DNA of 64,000 nt, taken from contig NC_061064.1 of the NCBI RefSeq assembly GCF_021917145.1, forward strand, positions 6,920,816 through 6,984,815, given 5' to 3'. Under the pieces are notes generated by a model. It searched no databases. It saw only the letters and a list, made by a program, of their open reading frames with translations, and was not told where the DNA came from. This DNA is from Hypomesus transpacificus. Lineage: Eukaryota > Chordata > Actinopteri > Osmeriformes > Osmeridae. Positions 43,201 to 55,105 of this stretch are shown here, piece by piece; positions within the stretch are counted from its first letter, which is position 1; the number at the start of each line of letters is the position of its first letter. A program made the translations under genes and the position numbers.

Positions 43201-46200
43201 TCGTTATATTGTCTCTTACCTAGGGCAGGGCTTGCTCTCAGAGGGCACCCGATGATGGTGATGATAGTTAGACGGGACAGGAGAAGAGGCCTCGACCTCG
43301 TTCTCACTGGGCTCCTGGCCTCTTGAGGTTGGTGGGACCGCAGCCTCGCTGGGAGGCCCTGTGGTCGCTTTGTCGGCTAATATGGCAGGGCCCGAGCCAC
43401 TCCATCTAGGAGAGTCGGAGTGGGCTCTGGTCCGAGAGGAGGCACTGGATGAGGGCGAGGTGGACCTGCTGGAGTTCCTGGTTTCTCTGGTCACTGAAAG
43501 AGGTTTGTCCTCGTTGCAGAACTGCGGCGCAGAATGCTGCTTGAAGAGGGGCTTCCTCTGGGTCTGGGCGTGTTCTCTCCCATGATGGATCTTTTCCGGT
43601 CGCTGCGTGGTCTGTTCCGCTTCCCCTCTCGAGAACGCCTTCTCCTGGCCTGGTCCGGAGGGCCTGCTCTGGTAGAGGTCCAGCTGCTCGGAGCTCTGGC
43701 TGAGGACGGAGGGCCTGGTGACCTGGGAGATCCCCAGCTCCTCCATGGACTTGCCCCTCGGAGCCGTCACCCTGATCCTCTGAGCCGCTGGAGGGGCCGC
43801 CGGCACCTGGCCTGGCCTCGGCAACACTTCCTCTTCTGCTGTTCTCTGGAGGCTGATGGCACAACACACACACACATCAGAGTGCTGTCTGTACAGTGGC
43901 ACTGTCTATGAGATTGTGTTCTCCTTCCTCTGGGCGTTATCAAATGAATGTGCTTCATGAAAGATGTCTCTCTGAGTATATCTTGATTTGCTTTAAAAAC
44001 TATTATAAACATTAGGTCTGGATAGAAAACAGCTTCAATGTGAGAAATGTAAGAAACAGCTTGGATGTAAATCTCATGTCAAACAGATGATGGCATGCAG
44101 TAGTGTGTGAAGGAGCTCACTTCCTCTCTTGCCCTGTCGGACCGACATACCTGGAGATCTCTACAGAGTTCACCGGTGAGGGATCATTCACACGGTTTGG
44201 ATTCTGCAAGCAAAAAACACAAATCAAGATCAAATTCAATATAAATGGCATTGGTCCATGTCTTCGGGTACATTCCAGTATTGAAAACATGGTGTACCAC
44301 GGTGCAGATATTTGTGTACATTAGGATACTTTGCTGATAGTGAATTGTGCTGTTGTGTCTCACCTGGAATATGTGTGGGATTGAGGTGGATCTGTTTCTG
44401 AAGAACTCAGGTGCTTCCGGCTGGTCTAGTAGACTCTCCACTGAGGCAGACATGCCCTGAGGTGGGCTGGGCTTGTCTCTCCAACTGGACAGGTGGGAGG
44501 GGCTACTTGATTGGCCAGAGCTGGACTGGGCGGAGCTGAACTGTGCATACCTGATGGAGCTGGAGGAGGAGTCCAGGATGCGGCCTGCGGAGAGGGGCCT
44601 CTGGAGGGTCTTCTTGGGGCATTTACTCCCAGAATCCTGAGGCCTGGGGCACCAGTCGGACGGCTTCCCCGCTGTGGAGTGCCTCTGGCTGGGGGCGGTT
44701 GGGACTTGGGGGGCTGGCTGCTGGGGCTCTGCCACCTTTTGGCCTGTCTTGCGCTCCATGTAAGCCACCAGGGCTGTGTGCTGGAGGTGCTTCAGGGTGC
44801 TCTTGGAAATGCTGGATGCTGATAGGGCCCTTCCTCTGGTCTCAAACATCTGTCTCCTGGCAGCCACCAATCCCTGCTCTCCGTGCTCCTCCTGCCCTGA
44901 CAGAAGGCCCTCCCTCTCATTTCCCAGGGAGCGGCAGGCGGCGTGGGAGGGGCCGTCTCCGAGCTGGTTGAGGTTCTCCGGTTCCGAGTAGCAGAGCTTC
45001 TTCTGCTCCTGAGTCAGGCGCTTCCTGCCTCCGATACGAGCCACCTGCGGCTGGGCCACGTTCACGGGCCTCGCGTTCTCCTTCTTGGCCTCCTTCACGC
45101 TCTCCCTCTCTGGCTCTGTCACCTCCTCCCTCGCTGCCACCCTCTCCGTCCCCTCAGCGTGGGCGAGAGGCGGAGGGAAGGTGTTTGCGGACGTTTCCGA
45201 GTCCTGTGGGGAGGTGTCGGAGTGGAGCACGGTGGGCCTGAGCTCCGGTCTCGGTCTGACTCTGTGGGGCCAGGACAGCTGAAGGTCCCTCCTCTTGAAA
45301 GAGGTCTCCCTGAGGACCTTGGGCTGGGCGTCCTTCAGCTTCTCCTTGTAGTACTTCTTGAAGGAGTCGTCCAGGGTGTTGCAGGGGTTGGAGCCGACCA
45401 CTCCTCTCTCCTCCTTTGGCACCTCCCCCTGTGGTCTGTCGCTACCCGTCACAGATGCCTGGCTGTCCTTTTTGGGCTTGAGGGCCACCCTGCTTGCTCC
45501 AGTCAGGTGGTACAGGAGAGGAGTGGTTTCCTTGTTGATCCTATCACTCGCCACATCTCCCGCCGTATGTCTCCTCCCTTTCTTGCCCTGATCCTCTCTC
45601 GTGTGCTGATTGGGCTGCTCCGCTACTGGGGGCGGGGCCATCTCCTGAATGTGGGAGGGGTTTGGGAGGGTGGATGGTGGTGGGGAGTTGTCCTCTGGGC
45701 CACAGTAGAAGATGGGGTGGCTGCTGTTGTGCCTGCTTCTGTCCCTACCCTGGCTTTTAAGGCTGGGCTCTGAAGCATCGAAGCTACGAGAGACCAGTGA
45801 GTTTGGAGAACCAGAGTGCTCCTCGTCTTGGCTCTGTGTGTTAGTGAGATGCTCCAGCTCTTCAGTGGTGCTGTCTGGACTGGTCGGGTGTCTCTGGTGG
45901 GGGTTCCTGAGCGGATTATTGTCAGGGGTGCTGTGCAAACGTTCCCTCTCCTTCTCTTTCTCCACCAGCCTGTGGATTTCCACCACAGTGGAGCCCCCGC
46001 TCCCTGCTTCAGACACACAGGGAGACACGTTCCTCAGACCAGACTCCGACGACACGCCGGTGACAAAGTAGAACTGGCCCTTGTGTTGGATGCTGCTGTT
46101 GATCAGGTTCTGAGCCACGTGCCACGGGCTAACCGACTCCTGCAACAGCGACCTGTGGTTCACGTACACCTTCTTGCGATCGGCCTCAAAATGGCCGCCG

Positions 46201-46982
46201 CCGCCGCCACTGGTCTGTTGTTTATGTTTCGGGTGCTCAGGCTGACTTGTGCCTCGAGGAGGCGATCGGCTTAAGATGTTTGCTGACTTCTGCTGCTCAG
46301 AGCTCTTATCCGTGTTGTCTGGGTTCAATGGGTCTCTGTGGTAGGGTTCAGAGCCTTGCCAAGCGTAGACTAGGTCAGACCTGAGACAGCCCGCCTCTGG
46401 ATTAGCCGTCTGGCCTCTCTGAGCCTGTCGCTGGGCCTGGGGGCCTTGCTGGCCCTCGGGACCATGATGGACCCTGCTGTTCTCCAGGTTCCTGGTGGTG
46501 ATGTAGCTGTCCAGGCGGGCTGGCGGAGGAGGGGGGGGAAGCGGCGGAGGTGCCCGGGAGGGTTCGTCCTGGTTGCAGTACTGTTTACCGAGGAAGCCAT
46601 CGCTGCTGTTGTCGTTGTGGTCGCCCCCGTGGCGGTACTGCTTCGAGATGGCCTCCACCGAGCGATAGAGCTGATCCATGCTCCTGGCGTCGGACTGGAG
46701 CGCCTGGCCGGGGTTGTAGATGGCTTTTACATACTTGAGGTCGGCGTAGTGGTGGTAGCTGCCCGGCTGGAGGTCGTCTGGGAGGAAAGGAGAGGGGTAG
46801 TCGGGGGCGTTCGAGCCTCCCGAGAACGAGCTGTAGGCGGAGTCTCCTTTGCCGTGGTGGTGGTGGGTGAACTGGTCGATGCTGCTGCTGGACTTGGCGG
46901 GCGAGAGCCGGCTGACGGGCAGGCTCAGGGGGTGCAGGTCCAGGTTGTTCATCCTCTCAAAGTGGAAGTTGTAGGAATCCAT
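40275..46982 (-). CDS. shroom1: Shroom family member 1 (seven coding exons)
   Basis: Coding exons on the minus strand are 46982-44364, 44203-44151, 43852-43220, 43083-42475, 42062-41951, 41779-41507 and 40529-40275. Phases join throughout, giving about 1517 aa. Shroom proteins bind F-actin through ASD1 and Rho kinase through ASD2 to drive apical constriction. Like mammalian SHROOM1 this one has no PDZ domain. Near the N-terminus is GDSAYSSFSGG (human ADSAYSSFS). At about 480-580 is TTPLLYHLTG and the ASD1 core KVLRETSFKRRDLQLSWP. A proline run PPPLPPPPPP could bind EVH1 or profilin. ASD2 begins at WAELVEEV (about 1245) and fills the last two exons, including RYTLFIGDLEKVVSLLLCLS and QLLDYRRFVQTKASLLIRQK. 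It is much longer than human SHROOM1 (about 852 aa) because of the 873-codon first coding exon. The first in-frame ATG is 46982; an open frame upstream lacks ATG. Confidence 0.92.
41864..41912 (-). mobile_element. SINE tail fragment in a shroom1 intron
   Basis: CATTTACATTTGGTTCGTTTAGCGGGTG followed by TTTTATCCAAAGCGACA is the 3' tail of a related SINE subfamily without a recognisable head. It sits between shroom1 coding exons 5 and 6. Confidence 0.55.
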
Positions 46983-47108
46983 CTGGGTGTGGCTACGGAG
47001 GCGGGGACCGTGCAGGTGGAAGGGGAGACTCTCTGATACATTCAGCCATCTGTCTCGGTTCACTCTGGGCACTCAGGTCATTTTCGCGGCGATGACGTCA
47101 CCGATTCC
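46983..47108 (-). other. shroom1: shroom1 5' UTR and upstream acceptor, with perfect CRE palindrome
   Basis: On the minus strand a pyrimidine-rich acceptor (tgttcctctgccag) ends at 47109, so a 5' UTR exon segment probably begins at 47108. The palindrome TGACGTCA, a full CREB/ATF site, lies at 47093-47100. It would be within the transcript if the acceptor is used, or in the promoter if transcription starts here. A minimal upstream ORF (ATG ACC TGA) sits near 47080. Confidence 0.4.
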
Positions 47109-48499
47109 TGGCAGAGGAACAGACACACGGGGATGAGATATTATCAAGGAAAACGACAAAAGTGGAAATGCTCCATTTACATCCCCCTACCGATAAGGGG
47201 AGGTGTAGAAAAGCCACTGAGAATTGTCATTCTATGCCAGTGAAACCTCCTGGGGGGAATGAGCCATACTGTACACAGCTCCACCTCCGCCGGCTTGGCT
47301 GTGCTGGCAACTAATAATATGTTTGTGTTTGATTCTCAACATGGCATGTCTATTGAGTCAACAGCATACGCAGCTGACAGACCAGACCTACAGGTCCTGC
47401 AAATAAGGGATGAAATTAGCATTGGCCATGCATGTTAACAGTGAGATAAGATATTCAAAAACCTTAAGCAACATGAATTCCCACTCTAAAAGTGCTATTG
47501 GTGCTCGATTTCTTTTGGGATCAAACGTTTAGCAGCCTTTAGAGTAAGACGCCTAATTAGAGGGCTGAAGTGCACATTGCAGTGAAGCAAAAATGTCTGG
47601 AATTCTCCATCAACCTCGCAGAAATATTTGAGGATTAGTCATATGACAACGGTTTAATGGATTATACAGCGTTGTGGCACAGAGTGTAACGCTGGGCTGG
47701 CTTAGTCCATCAGGAAACCAGCCATGCACAACCACTGAACTTGGGGTATGTACATACAAGCCAAGGAAGGCTAAACAGATCAATCCAAGATAAAACCTAG
47801 TGACTGACTTGAGGGGCAGAAAAGCTTTTTGCGAGTGTGAGAGGTGTTTAGAAGAAGTCTTGCTTAAAACATGTTAGTACAATTTTTTACCAGTTGTAGA
47901 CAGAGACTGAGTTATTCTACATCTCCTTGAGTCCAGACATTGACCCAAGGACCGTTTCTTCAACACAAAACAAAGATTTCCTCAGGAAGTAGTAATGGTG
48001 GTTATATAGAGGTTAACAACACAGTGAATGCAGGCTTCCAGGCCTGTTTCTCCTTCATGCATACCTGTCACACACAGAAAGGTCAGTGTAGCTAAAAACA
48101 CCAAAAACAATCAGCTATTCTGTCCTTTATGCTGGACAGGTTTGGTTACCTCAGAGTATATGAAACATTCTGTTTCAATATGTAGTACCGGCAGAATCAT
48201 TTTTCCAGATAGCTCTGCCAACATCAAATCAATACACTTGTGTCGGGGAAACTAACAGCTAACAGCAAAGGATGAAACTGATATAAAAAAGATTTATTCA
48301 AATCAGATATCAAACCCCCACCTGTTCTATACATCATTCTTCTAGGAACTGGAAGTGCCTTTTCTATCATTTCTCCCCAAATGTGCTTTTTAAAATAGTA
48401 GGAATATATCACAGTAGTTCAGAGAACTAACTGGAATATGCAAGACATGAATCCTAGAAACATTGTGCAAATGCTCAACAAACACAAGGTCGGTCTTAC

Positions 48500-48740
48500 T
48501 GAAAGGGGGTTTCCACGTTTTCGTTGAGAGCTGTGTGGTCGTGTGAGAGGCCAGAGCCTGAGCACACGAGCTCTCTGCCTGCCACCCTCACAGAGAGGCG
48601 CTCATGTGGAAGTGATGCGGAGGGGGACAGCCAGTGACAAAATGTACGGAGAGGAGAGAGGGAGACGGCCCCGGACCGACACTCTCGCACGCACGCCCGC
48701 TCGGCAGAGAAAGAACTCACCGTGGCATTCAACTAAGCTG
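48500..48740 (-). other. Possible shroom1 5' non-coding exon(s)
   Basis: Two good minus-strand donors are present: TTTCA|GTAAGA with the exon ending at 48500, and CCACG|GTGAGT with the exon ending at 48721. The surrounding 48540-48730 is relatively CpG-rich for this window. They lie 1.4-1.6 kb upstream of the shroom1 coding exon and could be alternative first exons. No conserved protein is evident. Confidence 0.3.
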
Positions 48741-49242
48741 GTTTCCTGGATCAACGATCACACAAAGACAAGACTCGGGGCTCTGCCGAGAAACGGCCGA
48801 CGAAAGCAACTCACCGAAATCCCGTGAAAAGTTCAAATTCAAACATTTCATTCCAGAGAAAGAGGAGGGGGGAAGTTCCAAGTGGGCAACACACATCTAG
48901 ATCAAGCAGGAGTCTGTGTATACATCTCATTGTGTACAGAAAGCAGGGCCCAAAAGAAATACACAGGAGGTGAAATCAGAGGAGACTTCCAGCGTGTCCT
49001 CTTCCCCCTTGCCTGGACCCTGGCTGCCTCTGACGTCCTCCTGGCCCTCGCACAATGAGCTCAACGAAGGGAATATTTCACTGCAGATATCTTGTGCCGT
49101 CTGAGCACAAAAAAAAGGAGAAAAAAAAGAGAAAGAGAGGGCCCTCGCATTCCTGACTAGCTTCAAAGAAAGACAGGGCCCGGCCGTCATTCATTCCCAG
49201 GGTCCTCGGCACATGGAGACAAGCCAAACGGCAGGGGTGGGT

Positions 49243-49243
<1 letters not shown>

Positions 49244-49320
<77 letters not shown>

Positions 49321-49330
49321 CCCCTCTCTC
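49244..49330. repeat. (CT)n microsatellite
   Basis: About 37 CT units followed by CCCCC and CTCTCTC. Non-coding. Confidence 0.9.
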
Positions 49331-50080
49331 TCAGCCCAAACACTCACAAAGACAGACAGAGACCCCCCCCTCTCTATTACCTCCCCTCCCTTCCCCTCTA
49401 CCACAAGGCCCAACCACCCAAACACGGGTCTGAGAAGCCTTGAGCTTGAAGGAGATGTGGGCTCGTTCTGTGTAAAGAAGAGAGGATTCTCCTTTGAGCT
49501 CATTTACAACCCGCTTCCACGTTCTCAACCGGACGGGGTTGGTGAAGGAGACAGTACAGAAACACAAGAGCTACGCTGCCATTTGGTTAAAGTTCCATTA
49601 TGTTTAAGGGGATTAAGATATAGCTTTAACTGACTGCAACCCAACCTGTTTGACTTTATCTTATGGCAGTACACCGTTTTTTTAGACTTCGCTTAGTGTT
49701 TCAGTAAGATAATAGATAGGCTGGAAACACTTTAAATTGAGGTGACATTCGATCACATATCTGTAACACCGTAGGCTAATTACTGTTCAGGTGATCAAGT
49801 AAGCACTTTCCGTGTATCAAACAAGGAGAAAAGGCACAGGTCTCTGTTACAGTAATGACTTGGTTGCGGTTCTTCAAGTTCTGGACAGGCCCTCTATTGT
49901 GGTTGTTGCTGCTGTTAATGTCACCTCCACCTGTCAGCCAACAGGGTGAAACACAAAGCCCTCAGGGAGGGGCTGGCAACCAGTCCGACCGACACACCTT
50001 GTCGAGCCAAACTGCTGAATCTGACACATAATGTGTTGTGTAGATTAGAAAATGCTCATATGCTTAACTGATCCATGTCG

Positions 50081-50265
50081 TACATTTACATTTAGCCAAC
50101 GCTCTCATCCAGAGCGACTTGCGGTAAGTACAGGGACATTCGCCCCGAGGCAAGTAGGGTGAAATGCTTTGCCCAAGGACACAACGTCATTGTCACGGCC
50201 GGGAATCGAACCAACAACCTTCTGATTTATAGCCCGACTCCCTAACCGCTCAGCCATCTGATCCC
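50081..50265 (-). mobile_element. tRNA-derived SINE, minus orientation
   Basis: Inverse copy of the family seen at 24536-24729. It begins with the tail (TACATTTACATTTAGCC), then the body (GCCCAAGGACACAACG), the B box complement (GGGAATCGAACC, about 50202-50213) and the head complement (GACTCCCTAACCGCTCAGCC). It is nearly full length. It lies in the non-coding stretch between shroom1 and aff4. Confidence 0.85.
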
Positions 50266-50506
50266 ATGTCTTGTGACAGTAACTTCTATTTGCACTCGTC
50301 CCATTTAGGGCAGACTTAATGGAGTATGCCTCGTCACTTCTGCACGGCAGCCATTCCCCCAGCAGTGGGGGGGAAACTATTTCAAGGAAGAGAGGAAAAG
50401 TGCGTGCTTACAAAAAGATTATTTGAAAAGGAATAGAAGGAGCAGTCAGGGTTTCATCATGTCTGGAATCGGCGTTTGATTTGCAAGGCTAACAAGCAGA
50501 GGTAGG

Positions 50507-50528
50507 GAGGGAGAGGGAGAGAGACAGG

Positions 50529-50627
<99 letters not shown>

Positions 50628-50660
50628 AGGGGGAAAGGGAGGGAGGTGGGTAGGTAGGAT
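50507..50660. repeat. (GA)n polypurine tract
   Basis: About 42 uninterrupted GA units (50536-50620) within a longer GGGA/GA purine-rich block. Confidence 0.9.
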
Positions 50661-53600
50661 GGGAGAGAGGAAGGGAGGGAGTTCGGAATTCCAAGTGTGC
50701 ATATTGAGGCTTTCATAGGTGCTTATGTGCACTGGCATGACCTCCATTGTGCAGCCACGAGACCAGACCACCAGCGGCTGGCCTCGCCGTACAGGACCCA
50801 CTGTACTGCTGATGTCATCGGGGCCGACCATCCAAGTAAGAGCATTAGGGCTAATGATGACTGGTGAGGTCCACTTCAGACCAATGAGATCAACGGACCC
50901 CTGGTGACTTAAGTGAAGCAGACCAGAATACCCGGTGTCTGACACAGCTTCAGAGGAACAGAGAGAGGGAGGGAGGGAGGTAGGGTGGGAGGGAGGGGGA
51001 AAGAGTACGGGAAGAAGGAAAGAGACATGACATAGATACGCAGACTGAGAATGCATTCTTGACGAGGACTTGACCCCCCAGTCCCGGGCACTAATGACCG
51101 AGAGAACGTCACCAGCGACACCGATCAAACAAACGTTGAGGAAAGGCTTTTTGAAAAGGTGGAAGGGGGAGAGTGTTTGCGCACAGACAAAGAAAGGAGC
51201 TGGGAAGAGAAATGTGACCATGCAGTATTCAGACCAATGTCTACAATCCCTGGGTGACCGTGAAAAGTCGACATGACCCAATAGTACCTGAAGAGGATGA
51301 TGATACGCGGTTACCAGCCAGCCAGTGGGTGACCACCAGAAAACAATTGACAACTCCATTTCACCTAGATAAAACCTGATAAAAAAATTCGAAACTACTT
51401 TTGTGTAGTAAAGCCCTTTCTGAAAACACAGGTAGTCAGGCACCGGTTGATATTTAACTTATTGGAAACACAAGAGTCATTTTGGAACACTCTGTACTGT
51501 AAAATATCCCAGTCAAGCATTGAGATACTGTCAGGGCTAGCACAGGTCAAACATTAACCTAGCGAGCATCATGACCCAGAACATGAGGCAGAAACACGAA
51601 AAGGCTTCTCCACACTTAATGAACATCTTATTACTCTCAAGCGGTCTCAGAGAAACAATTACTTTTGAATCTAGGACCCCCCAGGGACCAAACCACAGAT
51701 ATATGATACGCCAAAGACTTTGGAGTTACAATAGATATATCTCTGAACTCTACACAGACAATATATACTACGCTGCAGGCCATATTCTGTGTGTTTATTC
51801 AGGGTCACAAACTAGCTATGCCCTTCTCTGGCTCCGTGAGTCTGCATGCTTCAAGTGGGCAATTCAGCAGGGCACATATCCACCTGAGGAACAACAGTAT
51901 CTTCCACACCAGCTCAATGTTCTCACTTTAACGAGACCCAAACCTGGCCTTCAAGGTCAGGTTCCTTCTTCAGGCTAAAGTCCTGACAGCATCCATCCAT
52001 ATGCACTGTAGAAGAGTCACCTTATGCAACACGGCAGGGCGACACAGGCAGTCTCCGTGAGAAAGCGCACCGTGGAATGTGTGAAAGGAGAGAAAGCACC
52101 ACAGGATGTGCTGGACAAACAACAGAAAACAATTGACCCACTTCCTAAGAGTAAGAGGAGGCTGATGTCGGCCTTTTTCCACAGTCGCCATTGAATGCTT
52201 TTGCGATATCTCTCATGGCTTACTGCTTTCCTGGCTGGTTTTAATATGCTAGGCTATCTTTCTGTCTTGCAGTCTGTCTGGTTGTCTCTCTGGAGAGATA
52301 GGGGACCATATACACCTGGACACACATGAATAATTATTCTGAGACTTGTGTCTTATATGGTTGCCTCTGGTCAATAATGTGGCCTTTGGAACGGAAGTTA
52401 AAGGACCTCAAAGCTGCCAGTCTTCTCCCCATTGCTAGCTAGCTTGGTAGCAGTCTCTCTGTAGAGTGCCCTAGAGAACACTAGGCAATCCCCTGTTCGT
52501 GGGCCCCACAGAGTAAACTGGCATTGTCCTGAACTGTGCCTGCCCCAGCCAAAGAATTACACTGTGTATCTGAGTGGTCAGCAACTGTTAATGGAGGGGC
52601 ATTCCACTGTTGTACAGACATAGAGCTATTGTAACAAGTCAATTGGAAAGTCAGCTCACACCAACAACCCCATCTGTCAGACTATATCTTCATAACTATA
52701 TCTCTGAATGTGGGCTTTGTGGGAGCCAAATAATAAGGGAGAGGCTTAATTTCAGTGTGCTATCTTACCTTGTCAAAATGACATCAAGCATAATAGATTG
52801 TGCATAATAGGTTTTCACAGTTCCATTGTCAGTGCTGTGATTGGAGTGGGCCCAGGAGGGCCCTTAATAGGAGGCTGTTAAGATAATGATTTGGTGTATC
52901 AAGGTCATGTGTTGGTCTATTTCCAAAGACCTGTATTCACACTACCATGTCCTTATCTCAGGTGGTCTATTCGAAAACTTCAGGATAAGGATCTTTCTCT
53001 GCTGTCGCTAAGTAAGGGAAGGTTATGTAACATGTTGCACTTTGTAGAGATAGAGGAGCCCAACGTACACAATGTGATGTACAAGATCAGGCTCTGTGTG
53101 TGTGTGTGTGTCATAGGAAAATGGGGACAGCCTCCGGTTGGCATGGCGATCTTTGTCAGTGTCAGGTGGTATAGCATGCCTGGATGGCACTCTTAACAGT
53201 CCTGGCAATTATATGTGGGTAGGAATGCGTGAGATAAGCAGCTAGGTACGCGGGCAAACAGGGCGGGCAAACAAGACTAGCACATTCTGTGTTATGTCAT
53301 GTGGTTCTGTCAGCCATCTTATCTCCACCAGGAGATGGGAATACAAACACCGGCTTGGCTTGGGCTTCAGTTATTCACCTCTCCCTATGTTCACCTCTCC
53401 TTCTGGCTAAAACAAAGCGTTAGTCTCTTCCACTGCAATACACAGATCCTTGCTTATCTCGCAGGGCTCGATTATATCAGAAGGACAAAGTTTGTCTACG
53501 TATTTATATTCTAATACGCGTTACGTAAGGTTTCAAGTCTTTTCACTGGGCAAATGAAGTACGTTAAGTGCCAGATGAGCGGGTGCCAATGTAAGGCTGG

Positions 53601-55066
53601 CAGGGTTCGACGATGCCATTGCGCTTTTGGGCGCACAAAGAAACAAATGGGAGTTTATTGGAACATACCACACCATAAGCACCACCTCTGAACCTGATGA
53701 CCCTCAACCCCCTTCCTCGCCCCACCGTCACTGTACGCTCACATAAAACCAACTAAATGACGGGTACTAGGATTATATTCATTGTTACTGTCTTTATGAC
53801 ATAATGTCTCTACTCTTGGCAAACTATGACACACAATGCATTCATACGTCTCAATGGCACTCCATGGCAGTGGCCAAAATTCCTCAGGACTCATAAGAAA
53901 GATCTCAATAGACGAATGACCTTGCAAGGTCCACATTCTTATCACGGACAACCTGTGAAGAGATCCACCTTTCGCCCCACTTCAGTTCGACACGCTGCTC
54001 CATGACCTCATGCTCCTTGGTGGGAAAGCACTTCGGCAGCGAGATTCACAAAGTCCCCGACCTCTGTGGCAGACACGCACGCTGACATCATGTCTGGCCC
54101 ACGGAGACACCCTGGACCATGTTACCTGTGCAACAGTGAAAGGGCCCATCTGCTCGGAAACTAGAATCCGTGCCATAATATACGATGTGCTTTTGACAAA
54201 CATGAAAGGACAGACAGGGAACCGGACACTTTGGCCCAGGCTTTGTGTTGGGGCAACAGCAAGGCGTCTGTGGGGAACATTTGCCTGCTCTTGCAACATA
54301 TTTGAATTGCAAAACAACACCACTGACAGAGAGGCTGCTGGGTAAAACGGGCCGAATGTAGGTTACTTCCCTTTTGACACTAAGGTGGCTTTCATTGAGA
54401 TTATATGAATACTGGTGTGCGTCATTCCTGACCTCATATAATAATAATAATAATTGTATGGCACTTTAATTGCACTGTTGCTTGTGTTAAATCATCATAA
54501 ATAATTCTCCATGTCACGTCTTCCCAGTCCTCAAACATTTCGAGACAGCTTTTCCCGTTCTTCCGACGCTGCCTCAGTTTAAAGTTACGAGAGGTCTGTA
54601 AAAGTTGTCCATTGGTCACGGGGCAATGATCAGGACTAAGCAGGGATTCTGGAGTTCTCAGTGAGCTGCTGTTACCCTCAGTGCTTACCTCCTCCCTCCC
54701 TCGCTTTCTCCCTCTCCCTGCTCTCCCTCTTCCCCTCACCCTCGCTACAGCCTAGAGCCACAACACCCTAGAATCAGAGGACAAGACAAAGAACCACGTG
54801 TCCTCGTAACTACTCCCGGCCGCCTGATACTTGATACTGTACGACGTCTGCTCCTCCGCACAACCGTCACCTGGTGGAGCTCTCCTCGGAAACTTTAAAT
54901 GGCTCCTTTAGAAAAATCATATAATCATCATCATTGTGAGGAGTCAAGCGATTTGTAATCTCCATTGTGCAGCCGCTCGCTGGCATGGCTAATGTCGGGG
55001 TAGTCACAAAGGGCACCTTTTAGAGCAGATTCTCTCTCTCTCTCCCTCAGAGCAGAGCAGAGCGGT

Positions 55067-55103
<37 letters not shown>
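55067..55103. repeat. G37 homopolymer
   Basis: An uninterrupted run of 37 G. Such runs can form quadruplexes and are a frequent place for length error in assemblies. Confidence 0.85.

Positions 55104-55105
<2 letters not shown>

Noticed and set aside
44943..45773. 276-codon plus-strand ORF and a 196-codon ORF at 46446-47036
   Set aside because: Both are antisense shadows of the large shroom1 coding exon. Their composition mirrors the reverse complement, and no family match is visible. They differ from the ccni2/septin8 overlap, where both frames match known proteins and splice sites.
50457..51443. 328-codon minus-strand ORF
   Set aside because: Its length comes from the (GA)n tract and CT-rich flanks. 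It shows no domain, no splice context and no biased composition outside the repeat.
51571..51978. 135-codon plus-strand ORF
   Set aside because: No family resemblance, low-information sequence in a repeat-rich non-coding interval.
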